From assembly GCF_000154785.2 (NCBI RefSeq), contig NC_015730.1, positions 1,984,001 through 2,048,000 on the forward strand: 64,000 nt of DNA. The letters run 5' to 3'. The position numbers and the translations under genes were made by a program. The stretch comes from Roseobacter litoralis Och 149 (GTDB taxonomy: Bacteria; Pseudomonadota; Alphaproteobacteria; Rhodobacterales; Rhodobacteraceae). Positions 16,364 to 30,027 of this stretch are shown here, piece after piece (positions within the stretch are counted from its first letter, which is position 1; every line of letters starts with the position of its first letter). The notes below the pieces were generated by a model. It ran no database searches and was not told the origin of the DNA. It saw only the letters and a program-made list of their open reading frames with translations.

Positions 16364-17223
16364 AAATAACATCACGCTTTGCGCCATCCCCGACCGGGCC
16401 TTTGCACTTGGGTCATGCCTATTCTGCACTGCTTGCACATGATTTGGCTGTTGCAGCAGGTGGCACGTTCCTCCTTAGAATTGAAGACATCGACCAATCC
16501 CGCGCGCGACCGGAATGGGAGGAGCAGATATACAAAGACCTGTCCTGGCTGGGACTGAGCTGGCCAGAACCGGTGATGCGGCAGTCGGATCGCCTTGGTG
16601 CATACCGTGACGCGCTCAACAGTCTGGAGGAGATGGGCGTGACCTACCCCTGCTCCTGTTCGCGCAAAGATATTCAGCTGGCGGCAAGCGCACCACAAGA
16701 AGGGTCTGCGCCGGTATATGGGCCAGACGGGCTTGTTTACCCCGGCACCTGTCGGAACGCGGCGTTTAATGTAGGTGTGCCAAACGCCCCGGCCATACGC
16801 CTGCATATGGCAAAGGCAATCGATCTTATCGACACCAAATCCTTGTCATATCACGAGACCGGATCGGGTAAGCATCAGGTGATGTCAATCAACTTGGCCG
16901 ATGCCTTGACCAGGGTCGGAGACATCGTTCTCGCACGCCGGGATATGGGCACATCCTATCACCTTTCCGTCGTGATAGACGACGCCGCCCAGAATGTGAC
17001 GACGGTTGTGCGCGGTGAGGATCTCGCAGAGGCCACACAAATTCATGTGATCCTCCAGCGTTTGCTGTCCCTGCCGACGCCACAATATCATCATCACCGG
17101 CTCATCCGTGACGATGCCGGTAAACGCCTGGCAAAGCGGGATGACGCGCGCGCATTGGCAAAATTCCGTGAAGACGGGCTATCGCCGCAGCACATCAGAA
17201 AGATGGTTGGGCTTTCGGACTAG
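16360..17223 (+). CDS. gluQ: Glutamyl-Q tRNA(Asp) synthetase
   Basis: A truncated GluRS paralogue that attaches glutamate to queuosine in the anticodon of tRNA-Asp. 287 residues, without an anticodon-binding domain. It has the HIGH-like motif [14 protein letters not shown], zinc-binding cysteines in CSCSRKDI and YPGTCRN, and a KMSKS-like GKRLAKRDD near the end. The start is GTG at 16360, overlapping the upstream stop (GTGA). It converges with hisI and overlaps it by four bases. Confidence 0.94.
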   Translation: MKITSRFAPSPTGPLHLGHAYSALLAHDLAVAAGGTFLLRIEDIDQSRARPEWEEQIYKDLSWLGLSWPEPVMRQSDRLGAYRDALNSLEEMGVTYPCSCSRKDIQLAASAPQEGSAPVYGPDGLVYPGTCRNAAFNVGVPNAPAIRLHMAKAIDLIDTKSLSYHETGSGKHQVMSINLADALTRVGDIVLARRDMGTSYHLSVVIDDAAQNVTTVVRGEDLAEATQIHVILQRLLSLPTPQYHHHRLIRDDAGKRLAKRDDARALAKFREDGLSPQHIRKMVGLSD

Positions 17224-17606
17224 ACCAGCGGTGTCATCAACTCATGCTCGCGACCCTCCCGGACCCCGGTGTAAAAACAGCTGCGTCGTCCGGTGTGGCA
17301 GGCCGGACCCGTTTGACGCACCAGAACAAGGAGGCAATCGCGATCGCAATCTATGCGTAAATCAACCAGTTCCTGAACGTTGCCACTGGTTTCTCCCTTG
17401 ATCCAGAACGCCTGCCGCGACCGGCTCCAATAGGTGACGCGCCCTGTTTCAAGCGTGCGGGCGATGCTTTCGGCATTCATCCACGCGAGCATTAAAACCT
17501 CTGAGGTTTTATGGTCTTGTGCGATTGCTGGCACCAAACCGGCCTCGTTGAACGTAAGCGTTTCCGGGTCGAAACGGGCCGTGATTTCATCTGCTGTATC
17601 AGTCAT
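17220..17606 (-). CDS. hisI: Phosphoribosyl-AMP cyclohydrolase
   Basis: Third step of histidine synthesis, opening the adenine ring of PR-AMP. 128 residues, the stand-alone form without a HisE domain. Motifs: [40 protein letters not shown] in pieces, then the metal and zinc ligands in [12 protein letters not shown] and [16 protein letters not shown] at 17606 fits the family; the longer frame upstream has no homology. Transcribed alone, divergent from the NifU-like gene. Confidence 0.95.
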   Translation of the reverse strand: MTDTADEITARFDPETLTFNEAGLVPAIAQDHKTSEVLMLAWMNAESIARTLETGRVTYWSRSRQAFWIKGETSGNVQELVDLRIDCDRDCLLVLVRQTGPACHTGRRSCFYTGVREGREHELMTPLV

Positions 17607-17685
17607 GGCAAAAAACCTTTTTGCATCTTTTACGTTGCCCCTTATGTATGGGGATGTAGGGACAAACGAAACCGAGAATGCAGCC

Positions 17686-18138
17686 ATGGCCACTGATACC
17701 GATCTCATCAAGCTTTATTCAGGGCGGATATTGGCGCTTGCGTCGGACATTCCGCACCATGAGCGCCTGAGCAACCCGATGGCGACGGTCAAGAAACGCT
17801 CGCCGCTGTGTGGGTCGGCCGTAACGGTGGATGTTGGCTTGACGGACGGGCGTGTGTCTTCGTTTGGTCAGGATGTAAAAGCCTGCGCGCTGGGACAGGC
17901 AGCGGCTGCCGTGACCGGCGCTGCTGTTGTCGGTCGCAGTTTGAGCGAAATGACGCAGGCGCGCGATGCGCTGCGCTCGATGCTGAAAGATGGCGGCCCA
18001 GTACCGCCAGCGCCTTTTGATGGTTTCGAGGTTCTTGAGCCGGCGCGTGAATACAAAAACCGCCACGCCTCCATCCTGCTGTGCATCGAGGCAACCTGTG
18101 AGGCGATGACACAGGCGTTGCAGTCAGATTGCGCTTAA
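17686..18138 (+). CDS. NifU/IscU N-terminal-like iron-sulfur scaffold family protein
   Basis: A 150-residue protein related to the Fe-S scaffold IscU. The three cysteines expected of the scaffold are seen: [25 protein letters not shown] and [12 protein letters not shown] (the last with a second Cys). It lacks the LPPVK chaperone-binding motif of IscU, as do many alphaproteobacterial members. Start at 17686 ([16 protein letters not shown]) is where homology begins; GAGAATG upstream is a modest ribosome site. Whether it carries clusters is unproven. Confidence 0.78.
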   Translation: MATDTDLIKLYSGRILALASDIPHHERLSNPMATVKKRSPLCGSAVTVDVGLTDGRVSSFGQDVKACALGQAAAAVTGAAVVGRSLSEMTQARDALRSMLKDGGPVPPAPFDGFEVLEPAREYKNRHASILLCIEATCEAMTQALQSDCA

Positions 18139-18210
18139 GCATCGGGTTTGCTTAGCACTTTGTAAGGGAAGTAGTGCGAGAACGTTAGCAGGTCCCCATT
18201 GTGAGGTCAC

Positions 18211-19608
18211 ATGCCCGTGCACGAACGTCTGTCTTCGCAACCCGATGTTGATCGCCTTTCATCTGCCGCGGCTGCCCTGGGATATGAAATTGTGGATATC
18301 GCCGGCTTTCTGGATCTGGTTGAGGCGCATGCCCATGCTCAAACCAGTGGGCTGAAGGTGATCACTGCACGCGCTCGGGATATGACGACTGCAAACGCAG
18401 ATGTGCGCGAGGCAGTGCAATCGATGGCCCAACAAACCGAAGCGACGGTCACTGACGTTGTGGCCTCTGCCGGGATGGTGCGCGAAACCGGTGAAAAATC
18501 GCGCGCGGTCGCAGGATGGGTTCAACAGATATCCCATCGCACTGAGGAGGTTGCCGATACCCTGAACGCGGTGAAGCGCAACAACCAACAGATCGCCAGC
18601 ATTGCGACGCAGGTGAACACGCTCGCCATCAATGCAAAGATTGAAGCTGCGCGTGCCGGGGAGGCAGGGCGCGGTTTTGCCGTCGTGGCGGAGGCGATTA
18701 ATGAGTTGTCGCGTCAGACCCGTGGCGCCGCCGTTCAGATCACAAGCAATGTCGACACACTCACAGACTGGATTTCCACATTGGGCCACGAAGCCAGCAA
18801 TATCGCTGAGCAGGCCTCGGATGTTTTGAATGCCACTGGGGCCACAGATGCGGCCCTCGGGCGCGTCGAAGCATCCGTTTCGGCCGCTGATGCGCAGGCC
18901 AAGCGGATTTCCGAACAGGCCCAGCGTGTCGACGCAGCTATTTCTGATTTCACGCCAGCATTGGCCGGGATCGAAAATGCGGTCAAAGGCACAACATCCG
19001 GGGTTGAGGAAACACACGTCCGCGTCCTCAACTTGATTGATACGTCTGAAGCGATTGTTCAGTCGACTGCATTGCTTGGACAAAACACCGCCGACGCACA
19101 TTTTATCCATGAGGTAACCAGACTGGCCGCCCAAGTGGCCGCGCGCATGGAAACTGCGCTGAGCCGTGGTGAAATCAGTATGTCCCGGCTGTTCGACCGA
19201 TCCTACAGGCCCATTCCATATACGAACCCTGAACAGTTCTTGACAGAATCCACCGGGCTCATGGATCAAATCATGCCCGACATTCAGGAGCCGGCATTGG
19301 AGTTCGATCCAAAAATCGTGTTTTGTGCCGCCGTTGACGTCAATGGCTACCTGCCTTCACACAACAAGAAGTTTTCCCAGCCGCAGACGAACGACCCCGT
19401 TTGGAACACTGCGAATTGCCGCAACCGTCAAATCTTTGATGATAGGGTCGGCCTGAAGGCGGGGCGCAACACGGAACCCTTCCTGTTGCAGGTCTACCGG
19501 CGCGATATGGGCGGGGGCGCGTTCAAAATGATGAAGGACCTCTCCGCCCCCATTTTCGTTCAGGGGCGTCACTGGGGTGGGCTCAGGCTTGCGTACAGCT
19601 TTGATTAA
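18211..19608 (+). CDS. Soluble methyl-accepting chemotaxis protein
   Basis: A 465-residue cytoplasmic chemoreceptor; no transmembrane segment is visible. The signalling hairpin (about residues 100-230) includes [40 protein letters not shown], the tip motif that contacts CheA/CheW. The C-terminal 120 residues hold a distinct module ([16 protein letters not shown]...[11 protein letters not shown]...[14 protein letters not shown]...[13 protein letters not shown]) found at the end of a subset of proteobacterial transducers, probably a ligand or redox sensing domain. Only half the usual coiled-coil length is present. Stand-alone gene. Confidence 0.88.
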   Translation: MPVHERLSSQPDVDRLSSAAAALGYEIVDIAGFLDLVEAHAHAQTSGLKVITARARDMTTANADVREAVQSMAQQTEATVTDVVASAGMVRETGEKSRAVAGWVQQISHRTEEVADTLNAVKRNNQQIASIATQVNTLAINAKIEAARAGEAGRGFAVVAEAINELSRQTRGAAVQITSNVDTLTDWISTLGHEASNIAEQASDVLNATGATDAALGRVEASVSAADAQAKRISEQAQRVDAAISDFTPALAGIENAVKGTTSGVEETHVRVLNLIDTSEAIVQSTALLGQNTADAHFIHEVTRLAAQVAARMETALSRGEISMSRLFDRSYRPIPYTNPEQFLTESTGLMDQIMPDIQEPALEFDPKIVFCAAVDVNGYLPSHNKKFSQPQTNDPVWNTANCRNRQIFDDRVGLKAGRNTEPFLLQVYRRDMGGGAFKMMKDLSAPIFVQGRHWGGLRLAYSFD

Positions 19609-19640
19609 AAAAATGCCGCGCACCCAAAGGGCCGCGGCAT
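19607..19640 (-). terminator. Intrinsic terminator for the minus-strand small gene at 19780-19902
   Basis: Read on the minus strand: ATGCCGCG, an inner CCC-TTT-GGG hairpin, CGCGGCAT, then seven T. The T-run is only present in the minus direction, so it ends a leftward transcript. The only leftward gene upstream is the 40-codon frame (and recG before it). Confidence 0.8.
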
Positions 19641-19779
19641 AGTTAAGCATTCTCTTGTGGGGATCGGTCTGGCTGTCGGAACGGACCGTATGAGATTTGG
19701 AACAGGCAGTGTTCGTCTCAGGACACCTGATTGGGGAAGAGGTGCAACAACCTAACCGACATGAGAACGCAGGCAGAAA

Positions 19780-19902
19780 TCAAATAAAAGACGGAAAATG
19801 AAGCCCGACAATAAACATCACAACCAATGCGCTCAGCCCCAGTGCATCCTGCACAAGCGTTCCCTGTGACTGCTCAGCAATTTTTTTGAGTTGTGTAAAC
19901 AT
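19780..19902 (-). CDS. 40-residue single-pass membrane peptide behind a LexA-type box
   Basis: Translation runs MFTQLKKIAEQSQGTLVQDA then a hydrophobic segment LGLSALVVMFIVGLHF and ends in PSFI. The N-terminal half is charged and amphipathic and the C-terminal half long enough to span the membrane. It is leftward, 90 bases after the recG stop, with a GAGAGG about ten bases before ATG, an alphaproteobacterial SOS-box match about 60 bases upstream, and a strong terminator about 140 bases downstream. Small SOS-induced membrane peptides exist (SidA of Caulobacter stops division), which is why this is noteworthy. Function is inference only. Confidence 0.6.
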   Translation of the reverse strand: MFTQLKKIAEQSQGTLVQDALGLSALVVMFIVGLHFPSFI

Positions 19903-19960
19903 GTTGTCTCAGCCTCTCTTTTGTTGCCTATTTGTTCTCATTTTATTAAGCGTCTGTAAA

Positions 19961-19985
19961 GAACTTTTTAAGAACATTTGGGAAC
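19961..19985 (-). promoter_or_regulatory. Candidate LexA (SOS) box
   Basis: On the minus strand GTTC-N7-GTTC (19975 to 19961), which is the alphaproteobacterial LexA recognition pattern, and a third GTTC six bases further upstream (19985-19982). It lies 59-73 bases in front of the start of the 40-codon gene and just after the recG stop. Confidence 0.6.
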
Positions 19986-19992
19986 AAAAATG

Positions 19993-24221
<4,229 letters not shown>

Positions 24222-24286
24222 TTAGTCGTAGTTAGGCATCCGCTGCGGAGAGGTCCAGTCGTTTTAGGAGAAAGATATATATGCGA

Positions 24287-24317
24287 AAGCAGGCGAAAAT
24301 CGGTTTCTCGCCTGCTT
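24287..24317 (-). terminator. Hairpin after ctrA, probable terminator
   Basis: A perfect ten-pair stem, AAGCAGGCGA and TCGCCTGCTT, with an 11-base loop, starting 8 bases beyond the ctrA stop. The T-run after it on the minus strand is short (TT), so it may need help from Rho or act as a stabilising 3' end. Confidence 0.55.
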
Positions 24318-24324
24318 AAGGTGA

Positions 24325-25044
24325 TCAAGCCCCGACGGCCAGTCGATGCGTGTCGTCTATCTGCGAAGGCTCGGGGTCTCGCAGTACATACCCACGCCCC
24401 CAAACCGTTTCGATATAGTTTTCACCATCGGTGGCATTGCTCAGCTTTTTACGCAATTTGCAGATGAACACGTCAATGATCTTGAGTTCAGGTTCGTCCA
24501 TGCCGCCATAGAGGTGGTTCAGGAACATTTCTTTGGTAAGTGTCGTACCCTTACGCAGCGACAACAACTCGAGCATCTGATATTCTTTGCCCGTCAAATG
24601 CACGGTCTTGTTGTCGACACTGACCGTCTTGGCATCCAGGTTCACCGAAATCAAACCCGTTTCAATCACGGATTGCGAATGTCCTTTTGAGCGGCGGATA
24701 ATCGCATGAATGCGCGCGACCAACTCTTCGCGGTGGAATGGTTTTGTCAGATAATCGTCTGCGCCAAAGCCGAAGCCTTTGATCTTGTTTTCCGTATCAT
24801 CTGCGCCCGAAAGAATAAGGATTGGCGTTTCTATCCGGGCAAGACGCAATTGACGAAGGACTTCATGTCCGTTCATGTCAGGCAAATCGAGGTCCAGAAG
24901 TATCAGATCGTAGTCGTACAACTTGGCAAGATCGATCCCCTCTTCTCCCAAATCTGTTGCATATACATTCAGATTTGCATGGGTCAGCATCAACTCGACA
25001 CTCTTCGACGTTGTGGGGTCATCTTCCACGAGCAGTACGCGCAT
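24325..25044 (-). CDS. ctrA: Cell-cycle response regulator CtrA
   Basis: A 239-residue OmpR-family response regulator. The receiver domain has the acidic pocket VEDD, the phospho-acceptor Asp51 in [15 protein letters not shown] and the conserved Lys in [13 protein letters not shown]. The C-terminal winged helix contains [52 protein letters not shown], the highly conserved CtrA recognition region. In Rhodobacterales CtrA controls flagella, chemotaxis and gene transfer agents rather than being essential. ATG at 25044 starts MRVLLVEDD. The upstream region carries TTAA half-sites, and sciP lies just upstream on the same strand. Confidence 0.97.
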   Translation of the reverse strand: MRVLLVEDDPTTSKSVELMLTHANLNVYATDLGEEGIDLAKLYDYDLILLDLDLPDMNGHEVLRQLRLARIETPILILSGADDTENKIKGFGFGADDYLTKPFHREELVARIHAIIRRSKGHSQSVIETGLISVNLDAKTVSVDNKTVHLTGKEYQMLELLSLRKGTTLTKEMFLNHLYGGMDEPELKIIDVFICKLRKKLSNATDGENYIETVWGRGYVLRDPEPSQIDDTHRLAVGA

Positions 25045-25081
25045 ATTAATCTCCGCAAAGGCCAATCATTTTATCTTAGAG

Positions 25082-25116
25082 TTAACCGTGAACTTAAAAG
25101 GTTAACTGCACGTTAC
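25082..25116 (-). promoter_or_regulatory. Candidate CtrA-binding region upstream of ctrA
   Basis: Four CtrA-like half-sites in 35 bases: TTAA at 25082, 25094 and 25102 and TTAC at 25113. The pair at 25102-25116 has the consensus seven-base spacing (TTAA-N7-TTAC, one mismatch); the pair at 25082-25097 has eight. This suggests autoregulation, as known for CtrA in other alphaproteobacteria. Confidence 0.45.
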
Positions 25117-25143
25117 CGTGATACCAAAAACTAGCTTATCAAC

Positions 25144-25422
25144 TTAAGGTTGTCTATATTTTTGTAAAGTTGTTGCTTTTAAGGCATCTTCGCCGTGTTC
25201 CGAGACCGCTTTTACCCACTCGTGAAACTCATCTTCACTGATCCGATAGCGCGACAGTGCATCTTTCTGGGGAATCAACCCATATGCGACACCCCTCACG
25301 ACGGCGGCTTTGCGCGATGCCACCCAACGCCGTGTGGATGCTGGCGGCAGATCCGCCTGCGTCATTACTGTTCCATCCGCAAGGGTGACGGAGCGCGGAC
25401 CATCGACTTTCTTGAGATACAT
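25144..25422 (-). CDS. sciP: SciP-family CtrA inhibitor (DUF1153)
   Basis: A 92-residue helix-turn-helix protein. SciP binds CtrA and blocks its recruitment of RNA polymerase, timing the CtrA regulon in Caulobacter. Conserved blocks: MYLKKVDGPRSVTLADGTVMTQADLPP, RRWVASRKAAVVRGVAYGLI and ALSRYRISEDEFHEWVKAVSEHG. ATG at 25422 is chosen as homology begins there and AGGT precedes it; an in-frame GTG ten codons earlier is possible. It lies 99 bases upstream of ctrA on the same strand, so regulator and inhibitor could share transcripts. Confidence 0.92.
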   Translation of the reverse strand: MYLKKVDGPRSVTLADGTVMTQADLPPASTRRWVASRKAAVVRGVAYGLIPQKDALSRYRISEDEFHEWVKAVSEHGEDALKATTLQKYRQP

Positions 25423-25492
25423 ACACTTACCTATAATCAACTCGTTTGCCACACCTTGACGAATTCACCTTAAAGACCGATGAAGCGCGCTC

Positions 25493-25520
25493 TTGAGAGT
25501 AATTAGGATTTTCCTATATT
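25493..25520 (+). promoter_or_regulatory. Candidate sigma-70 promoter of mnmA
   Basis: TTGAGA (25493-25498) and TATATT (25515-25520) with a 16-base spacer, about 25 bases before the mnmA start. AGGAGA lies at 25534. Confidence 0.55.
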
Positions 25521-25545
25521 CCCTCATATATCTAGGAGACTGTGA

Positions 25546-26688
25546 ATGCCCTTGGACCCATCACCGATGCTGAACTCGCTTGGATTCGCAAAACCTCCTG
25601 CGCAAACGCGGGTGGTGGTGGCGATGTCCGGTGGTGTGGACAGCTCTGTCGTGGCCGCAATGCTCGCCGAGGAAGGCTACGATGTGGTGGGCGTCACGCT
25701 GCAGCTTTATGATCATGGTGCCGCGCTTGCGAAAAAAGGCGCTTGTTGTGCAGGGCTGGATATCCACGATGCGCGGCGCGTTTCAGAGAAAATGGGCTTT
25801 CCGCATTATGTTCTGGATTATGAGAACATTTTTAAAGATGCAGTGATCGACGAATTCGCAGAAAGCTATCTGGGCGGCGCGACCCCGGTCCCGTGCATCC
25901 GTTGTAACGAGCGCGTCAAATTCAAGGACCTGCTGGAAACCGCAAAGGATCTGGATGCGGACTGCATGGCCACCGGGCACTACATTCAACGCAAATCAGG
26001 CCCCTGCGGCGCTGAACTGCATTCTGCAGCCGATGCAAATCGCGATCAGAGTTATTTTCTGTTTTCGACAACTCCGGAACAACTCGCATTTCTGAGGTTC
26101 CCACTCGGCCACCTGCCGTCGAAGGAAGACACGCGCGCTCTGGCCGAAAAATACGGGTTGAGCGTCGCAAACAAACCGGACAGCCAGGACATCTGCTTTG
26201 TGCCAAACGGGGATTATGCAAGCGTGATCCGAAAGCTGCGCCCTGAGGCCGCAGCGCCGGGCAACATCGTAGATGTCGATGGTCGCGTTCTGGCGACGCA
26301 TGACGGGGTGATCAATTTCACCATTGGTCAACGGCGCGGTCTGGGTATCGGCGGGCTTGCGACACCTCTATACGTGATCAAACTCGACGCGCAGACGCGG
26401 CAGGTTGTGGTTGGTCCAAAATCAATGCTGTCCACACGCACGGTGCCTGTTCGCGAAATCAATTGGCTGGGCGATGAACCACTCCAGTCCCGTGATGAAT
26501 GGCATTTAGCAGTCAAAGTACGCTCCACACGCCCCCCAACTGACGCGATTATCCGCCCGATCAGCGAGACTGAAGCAACGGTGGAATTGACCTCGCCGGA
26601 GGAAGGCGTTTCACCCGGTCAGGCCTGCGTCTTTTATGACACCGACAGTAGCAGAATTTACGGCGGCGGTTGGATTCACAAGGGTTGA
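25546..26688 (+). CDS. mnmA: tRNA-specific 2-thiouridylase
   Basis: Makes 2-thiouridine at wobble position 34 of tRNA-Lys, -Glu and -Gln. 380 residues. PP-loop ATP-binding motif [15 protein letters not shown] near residue 27; the catalytic cysteine pair is represented by [11 protein letters not shown] (about residue 117) and [12 protein letters not shown] (about 209). C-terminal beta-barrel ends with [12 protein letters not shown] at 25546 follows a good AGGAGA site. Stand-alone, divergent from sciP, convergent with lpxB. Confidence 0.96.
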   Translation: MPLDPSPMLNSLGFAKPPAQTRVVVAMSGGVDSSVVAAMLAEEGYDVVGVTLQLYDHGAALAKKGACCAGLDIHDARRVSEKMGFPHYVLDYENIFKDAVIDEFAESYLGGATPVPCIRCNERVKFKDLLETAKDLDADCMATGHYIQRKSGPCGAELHSAADANRDQSYFLFSTTPEQLAFLRFPLGHLPSKEDTRALAEKYGLSVANKPDSQDICFVPNGDYASVIRKLRPEAAAPGNIVDVDGRVLATHDGVINFTIGQRRGLGIGGLATPLYVIKLDAQTRQVVVGPKSMLSTRTVPVREINWLGDEPLQSRDEWHLAVKVRSTRPPTDAIIRPISETEATVELTSPEEGVSPGQACVFYDTDSSRIYGGGWIHKG

Positions 26689-26751
26689 ACGCGCGCCGAT
26701 GCCGCCCGTGAGGGCGGCCCAAATCGTGCCACGCGCAGCGTGTCCTTGGGA

Positions 26752-27912
26752 TTAAATCGCTGTGCGATCAAGAATGGCACGGGCGGCGCGCAAGCCGGGT
26801 GCTTCCCCCCCCTGTCCGAGCCGTTCCATGGTGATACGCATGGCATCGAGCTGGGCGCGGGGATTTTGCAGAACGTCATTCAGAGCTTGCCCGATTGCTC
26901 CACTTTCACATTCCGGGCCAAGAAACTCCGGAACAACGCGCGTGTCCGACACCAGATTGACCAGCGTCACCGTATCCACCAAAGCCATTGCGCGGATCAA
27001 CCTGTAACTCAACCAGTGCATGCGATAGGCCACGACCATCGGCGTTCGCGAGGCCGCTAGTTCCAATGAAACGGTCCCGGACGCGGCCAAGGCGATGTCA
27101 GCCGCACGAAACGCCGCTCTTTTTACGCTGGCAGCGGCCTCCGGCGTGCTTTCACTTGGATCAAGCACAAGCGCGTTGACGGGCCAACGCGAAACCGCGT
27201 CTTTCACCTGTCGCAAGACCGGTCCAGCGGCAGGAACAACAACTCTCAAATCCGGATGCTGCGCCAAAACCGGAGAGACCGCATCGCCGAAAATGCCGGC
27301 CAATCGCCCCACTTCCCCCTGTCTAGAGCCGGGTAGGACCATCAAAAGCGGTGCAGATCCGATCCCATATTCTGCCCGAAATGCATCTGCTTCTGGCTGT
27401 GTCGCTATGGGTTCGGCAACCACCGGATGACCCACAAAATCGCAGGCCATACCGTGAGGCGTAAAATGTGGAGGCTCAAATGGAAACAGCGCCAACAGGT
27501 GATCCACATATTTTGATATCTTGGCCGCGCGACCCGGCCGCCACGCCCAGACGGTCGGGGCCACATAATGGACCGTTCTAATGCTGCTGGATTTCTTCAC
27601 CAGCTTGGCCACCCGAAAACAAAAATCGGGCGAGTCTATGGTGATCAGAACATCAGGCTTACTCTCGATCACCGCCTGCGCGGTTTCGCGTATGCGCGCT
27701 TTCAAGGCGCGGTACTTTGGCAGGATCTCTGCAATCCCCATGACGCTGAGCTCATCCATGGGAAAGCGACTTTCCAGCCCTTCCGCTTGCATCAAGGGTC
27801 CGCCGACACCGTCAAATGCGACACCGGGCGACAGTATCTTGAGCCCATCCATCAATGCACCGCCCAGCTTGTCCCCTGACGGTTCGCCCGCGATGATGAA
27901 CGCCCGTTTCAC
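26752..27912 (-). CDS. lpxB: Lipid-A-disaccharide synthase
   Basis: Condenses UDP-2,3-diacylglucosamine and lipid X to the tetraacyl disaccharide of lipid A. 386 residues, GT19 family: FIIAGEPSGDKLGG at the N-terminus, FPFEPPHFTPHGM in the middle and the MLPGSRQGEVGRL donor-binding region. I choose GTG at 27912, which gives MKRAFIIAGEPSGD and overlaps the lpxI stop as GTGA; a GTG six codons upstream is possible but has no homology. Last gene of the long pyrH-to-lpxB block. Confidence 0.96.
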   Translation of the reverse strand: MKRAFIIAGEPSGDKLGGALMDGLKILSPGVAFDGVGGPLMQAEGLESRFPMDELSVMGIAEILPKYRALKARIRETAQAVIESKPDVLITIDSPDFCFRVAKLVKKSSSIRTVHYVAPTVWAWRPGRAAKISKYVDHLLALFPFEPPHFTPHGMACDFVGHPVVAEPIATQPEADAFRAEYGIGSAPLLMVLPGSRQGEVGRLAGIFGDAVSPVLAQHPDLRVVVPAAGPVLRQVKDAVSRWPVNALVLDPSESTPEAAASVKRAAFRAADIALAASGTVSLELAASRTPMVVAYRMHWLSYRLIRAMALVDTVTLVNLVSDTRVVPEFLGPECESGAIGQALNDVLQNPRAQLDAMRITMERLGQGGEAPGLRAARAILDRTAI

Positions 27913-28700
27913 GCGCTCGCGCGCGACCACAGGACCAGACCTGCTTTATTCGCGCCCGCAATTGTTGCGTCCGGTTCAAGCAGGATCACCTGCCCGGCTT
28001 GAATGATCAGGCCCGCCAGACCCGCCTCCGCTGCCGCTTGCACCGTGTCAGGACCGATGGTGGGCAAATCCGCGCGCACGTCCTGTCCGGTTTTGGGCGC
28101 TTTCACAAGAACCGCGCGTGCCCCGCGCACCCCGGTCGGAAGGCTTGTCAACAAATGATCCGTACCGCCAATAGTCTCAATGCCCCAAACCTGCCCCTGC
28201 CCGACAACGCAGCCCTGCCCCACGTCCACGGGCGACAGCGCTTGCAAAACCGCATCCGCGCGCGCGATGTCCGCCTGCATGGCCGCATCCGGCTGCGCAT
28301 CGCTCAGAACTCCCTCCGGGGCGAGAATATCGGGCGCAAGAACATGCGCTGCCGCAATCTCAAACCCCTGTTGCTCAAACAGCGCCATAACCGCGCGCAG
28401 GGCTGCATCATCCCCCGCGCCCATGGCCTGCATCAATGTCGGCACAAGTGGCAGGGTTGCACCGTCAAGCGCCGCCGGATCAAAAGGAGGACGCTCGATC
28501 GCGCCGCAAAAGCACACCGCCGTGACGCCACGCTCCCGAAGCTGCGCCATGAAGGAGCCAAGATGCTCAAGCCGAAAGGTGATATCCGCCGTGAGGCCCT
28601 CCGGGGCGAAACCATCCAGCACGCAGATCAGCGGCTGTGTGCTCTGAGCGGCCGCAACACGCGCCGGAAGCCCACCCCGTCCTGTTACAAGCGCCAGCAT
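27909..28700 (-). CDS. lpxI: UDP-2,3-diacylglucosamine diphosphatase LpxI
   Basis: Hydrolyses UDP-2,3-diacylglucosamine to lipid X; the alphaproteobacterial replacement for LpxH. 263 residues of the former DUF1009 family with the lid-like N-terminal domain (LALVTGRGGLP) and the C-terminal catalytic domain containing DVGQGCVVGQGQVWGIETIGGTDHLL and a late VLVKAPKTGQDVRADLPTIGPDT. Start overlaps the lpxA stop by one base and stop overlaps lpxB start, so lpxA-lpxI-lpxB are coupled. Confidence 0.95.
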   Translation of the reverse strand: MLALVTGRGGLPARVAAAQSTQPLICVLDGFAPEGLTADITFRLEHLGSFMAQLRERGVTAVCFCGAIERPPFDPAALDGATLPLVPTLMQAMGAGDDAALRAVMALFEQQGFEIAAAHVLAPDILAPEGVLSDAQPDAAMQADIARADAVLQALSPVDVGQGCVVGQGQVWGIETIGGTDHLLTSLPTGVRGARAVLVKAPKTGQDVRADLPTIGPDTVQAAAEAGLAGLIIQAGQVILLEPDATIAGANKAGLVLWSRASA

Positions 28701-29482
28701 CAGCTTGGCGTCAGGAAATGACGATCACTGTCGGATGTGATGAAATCCACAATCTCACGCACATATACGCTCGAGGTTTCATCTTTGAGACGCCGTGCAC
28801 GGCTCTGGAATGTGCCCTCGCCCTGCGCCAGCATCTGAAAGGCCGCGCGCAACGCTGTGATATCCGCGCGTTCCACACCGCGACGCTTGAGGCCGACCAG
28901 ATTCAAACCATCCAGTTCACCCCGCGGGGCCTGCACCAGACCATAAGGGATCACGTCATTCGTCACCATGGTCACCGCCCCAATGATTGCGCCCCGACCG
29001 ATACGCACAAACTGATGCACACCGGATAAACCACCGACGATCACGTCATCCTCAAGGACGCAGTGCCCGGCAATGGCCACCGAATTGACCAAAATAACGC
29101 GATTACCGATCACGGCATCATGTGCCACATGGCATCCCGCCATGAACAGCCCGTCATCCCCGATACGCGTCACCCCACCGCCGCCCTCTGTGCCGCAATT
29201 GATGGTGACATGTTCACGAATGCGGTTACGCTGCCCAATCACCAGCCGCGTCGCCTCGCCCTTGAATTTCAGATCCTGAGGGATTTCACCAACAACCGCG
29301 AAGGGGAAAATGACCGTTTCATCCCCGATCGTCGTCTGTCCAATGACCACCACATGGCTTTTCAACTCCACACCGGCAGAAAGAGTTACTTGCGATCCGA
29401 CCAGGCAAAACGGGCCAACCTTGGCCGTTGGATCAATCTGCGCACCGGGTTCAATGACAGCGCTGGGGTGAATGTTGCTCAT
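28700..29482 (-). CDS. lpxA: Acyl-ACP-UDP-N-acetylglucosamine O-acyltransferase
   Basis: First step of lipid A synthesis. 260 residues: left-handed beta-helix repeats from residue 4, the catalytic histidine in MAGCHVAHDAVIGN and the LVQAPRGELDGLNLVGLKRRG substrate region, then the C-terminal helices. ATG at 29482 (MSNIHPSAV) is six bases after fabZ; a TTG two codons earlier is unlikely. Confidence 0.97.
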   Translation of the reverse strand: MSNIHPSAVIEPGAQIDPTAKVGPFCLVGSQVTLSAGVELKSHVVVIGQTTIGDETVIFPFAVVGEIPQDLKFKGEATRLVIGQRNRIREHVTINCGTEGGGGVTRIGDDGLFMAGCHVAHDAVIGNRVILVNSVAIAGHCVLEDDVIVGGLSGVHQFVRIGRGAIIGAVTMVTNDVIPYGLVQAPRGELDGLNLVGLKRRGVERADITALRAAFQMLAQGEGTFQSRARRLKDETSSVYVREIVDFITSDSDRHFLTPS

Positions 29483-29488
29483 CAACAA

Positions 29489-29947
29489 TCAGCCCATGTC
29501 CATCATGGCCGTAAACTCCACTTCGGCGGCCATTTCACCTTCGACAGATGCAACACCGCCAAAGCGCCAGACTTTTCCACCGGGTTTGCCGCGCAGGGTG
29601 TTCAACCGCATCTCAAGCACATCACCGGGGATGACCTTGCGGCGAAACTTGGCTTTGTCGATGGCCATGAAATACACTTTCATTTCTTTATCCGCCATTT
29701 CCAGCGTCACACCGACCATGACCGCAGCGGTTTGCGCCATGGCCTCTACGATGGTGACGCCGGGCATGATTGGCATTCCCGGGAAATGGCCCTGAAAATG
29801 CGGCTCATTCATGGTGACATTCTTGATGCCCAATGCGGACGACGTTCCATCGATCTCAACCACCTTATCCACCAACAAAAAGGGGTAACGATGAGGTAGA
29901 ATACGCTGGATGAGCTGAATATCCGCACTGGCCATACTGGTCGACAT
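29489..29947 (-). CDS. fabZ: 3-hydroxyacyl-ACP dehydratase FabZ
   Basis: Dehydrates 3-hydroxyacyl-ACP in fatty-acid elongation and so competes with LpxA/LpxD for the same substrate pool. 152 residues, hotdog fold. Catalytic His in [24 protein letters not shown] with the Glu nine residues on. Standard position between skp and lpxA. Confidence 0.97.
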   Translation of the reverse strand: MSTSMASADIQLIQRILPHRYPFLLVDKVVEIDGTSSALGIKNVTMNEPHFQGHFPGMPIMPGVTIVEAMAQTAAVMVGVTLEMADKEMKVYFMAIDKAKFRRKVIPGDVLEMRLNTLRGKPGGKVWRFGGVASVEGEMAAEVEFTAMMDMG

Positions 29948-30027
29948 CTCAGAGGTCCTTTAATCTTCAAGGGCTTGGCGCCTTGCCTAGCAACTCTGGC
30001 GTGCTGGAGCAAGGTCGGCAGTTTTGC

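Noticed and set aside
24706..25134. 142-codon plus-strand frame across ctrA and its promoter
   Set aside because: Antisense to a highly conserved gene; no domain and no ribosome site.
26697..26720. Terminator between mnmA and lpxB
   Set aside because: GCCGCCC/GGGCGGC forms a good stem, but no T-run follows on either strand.
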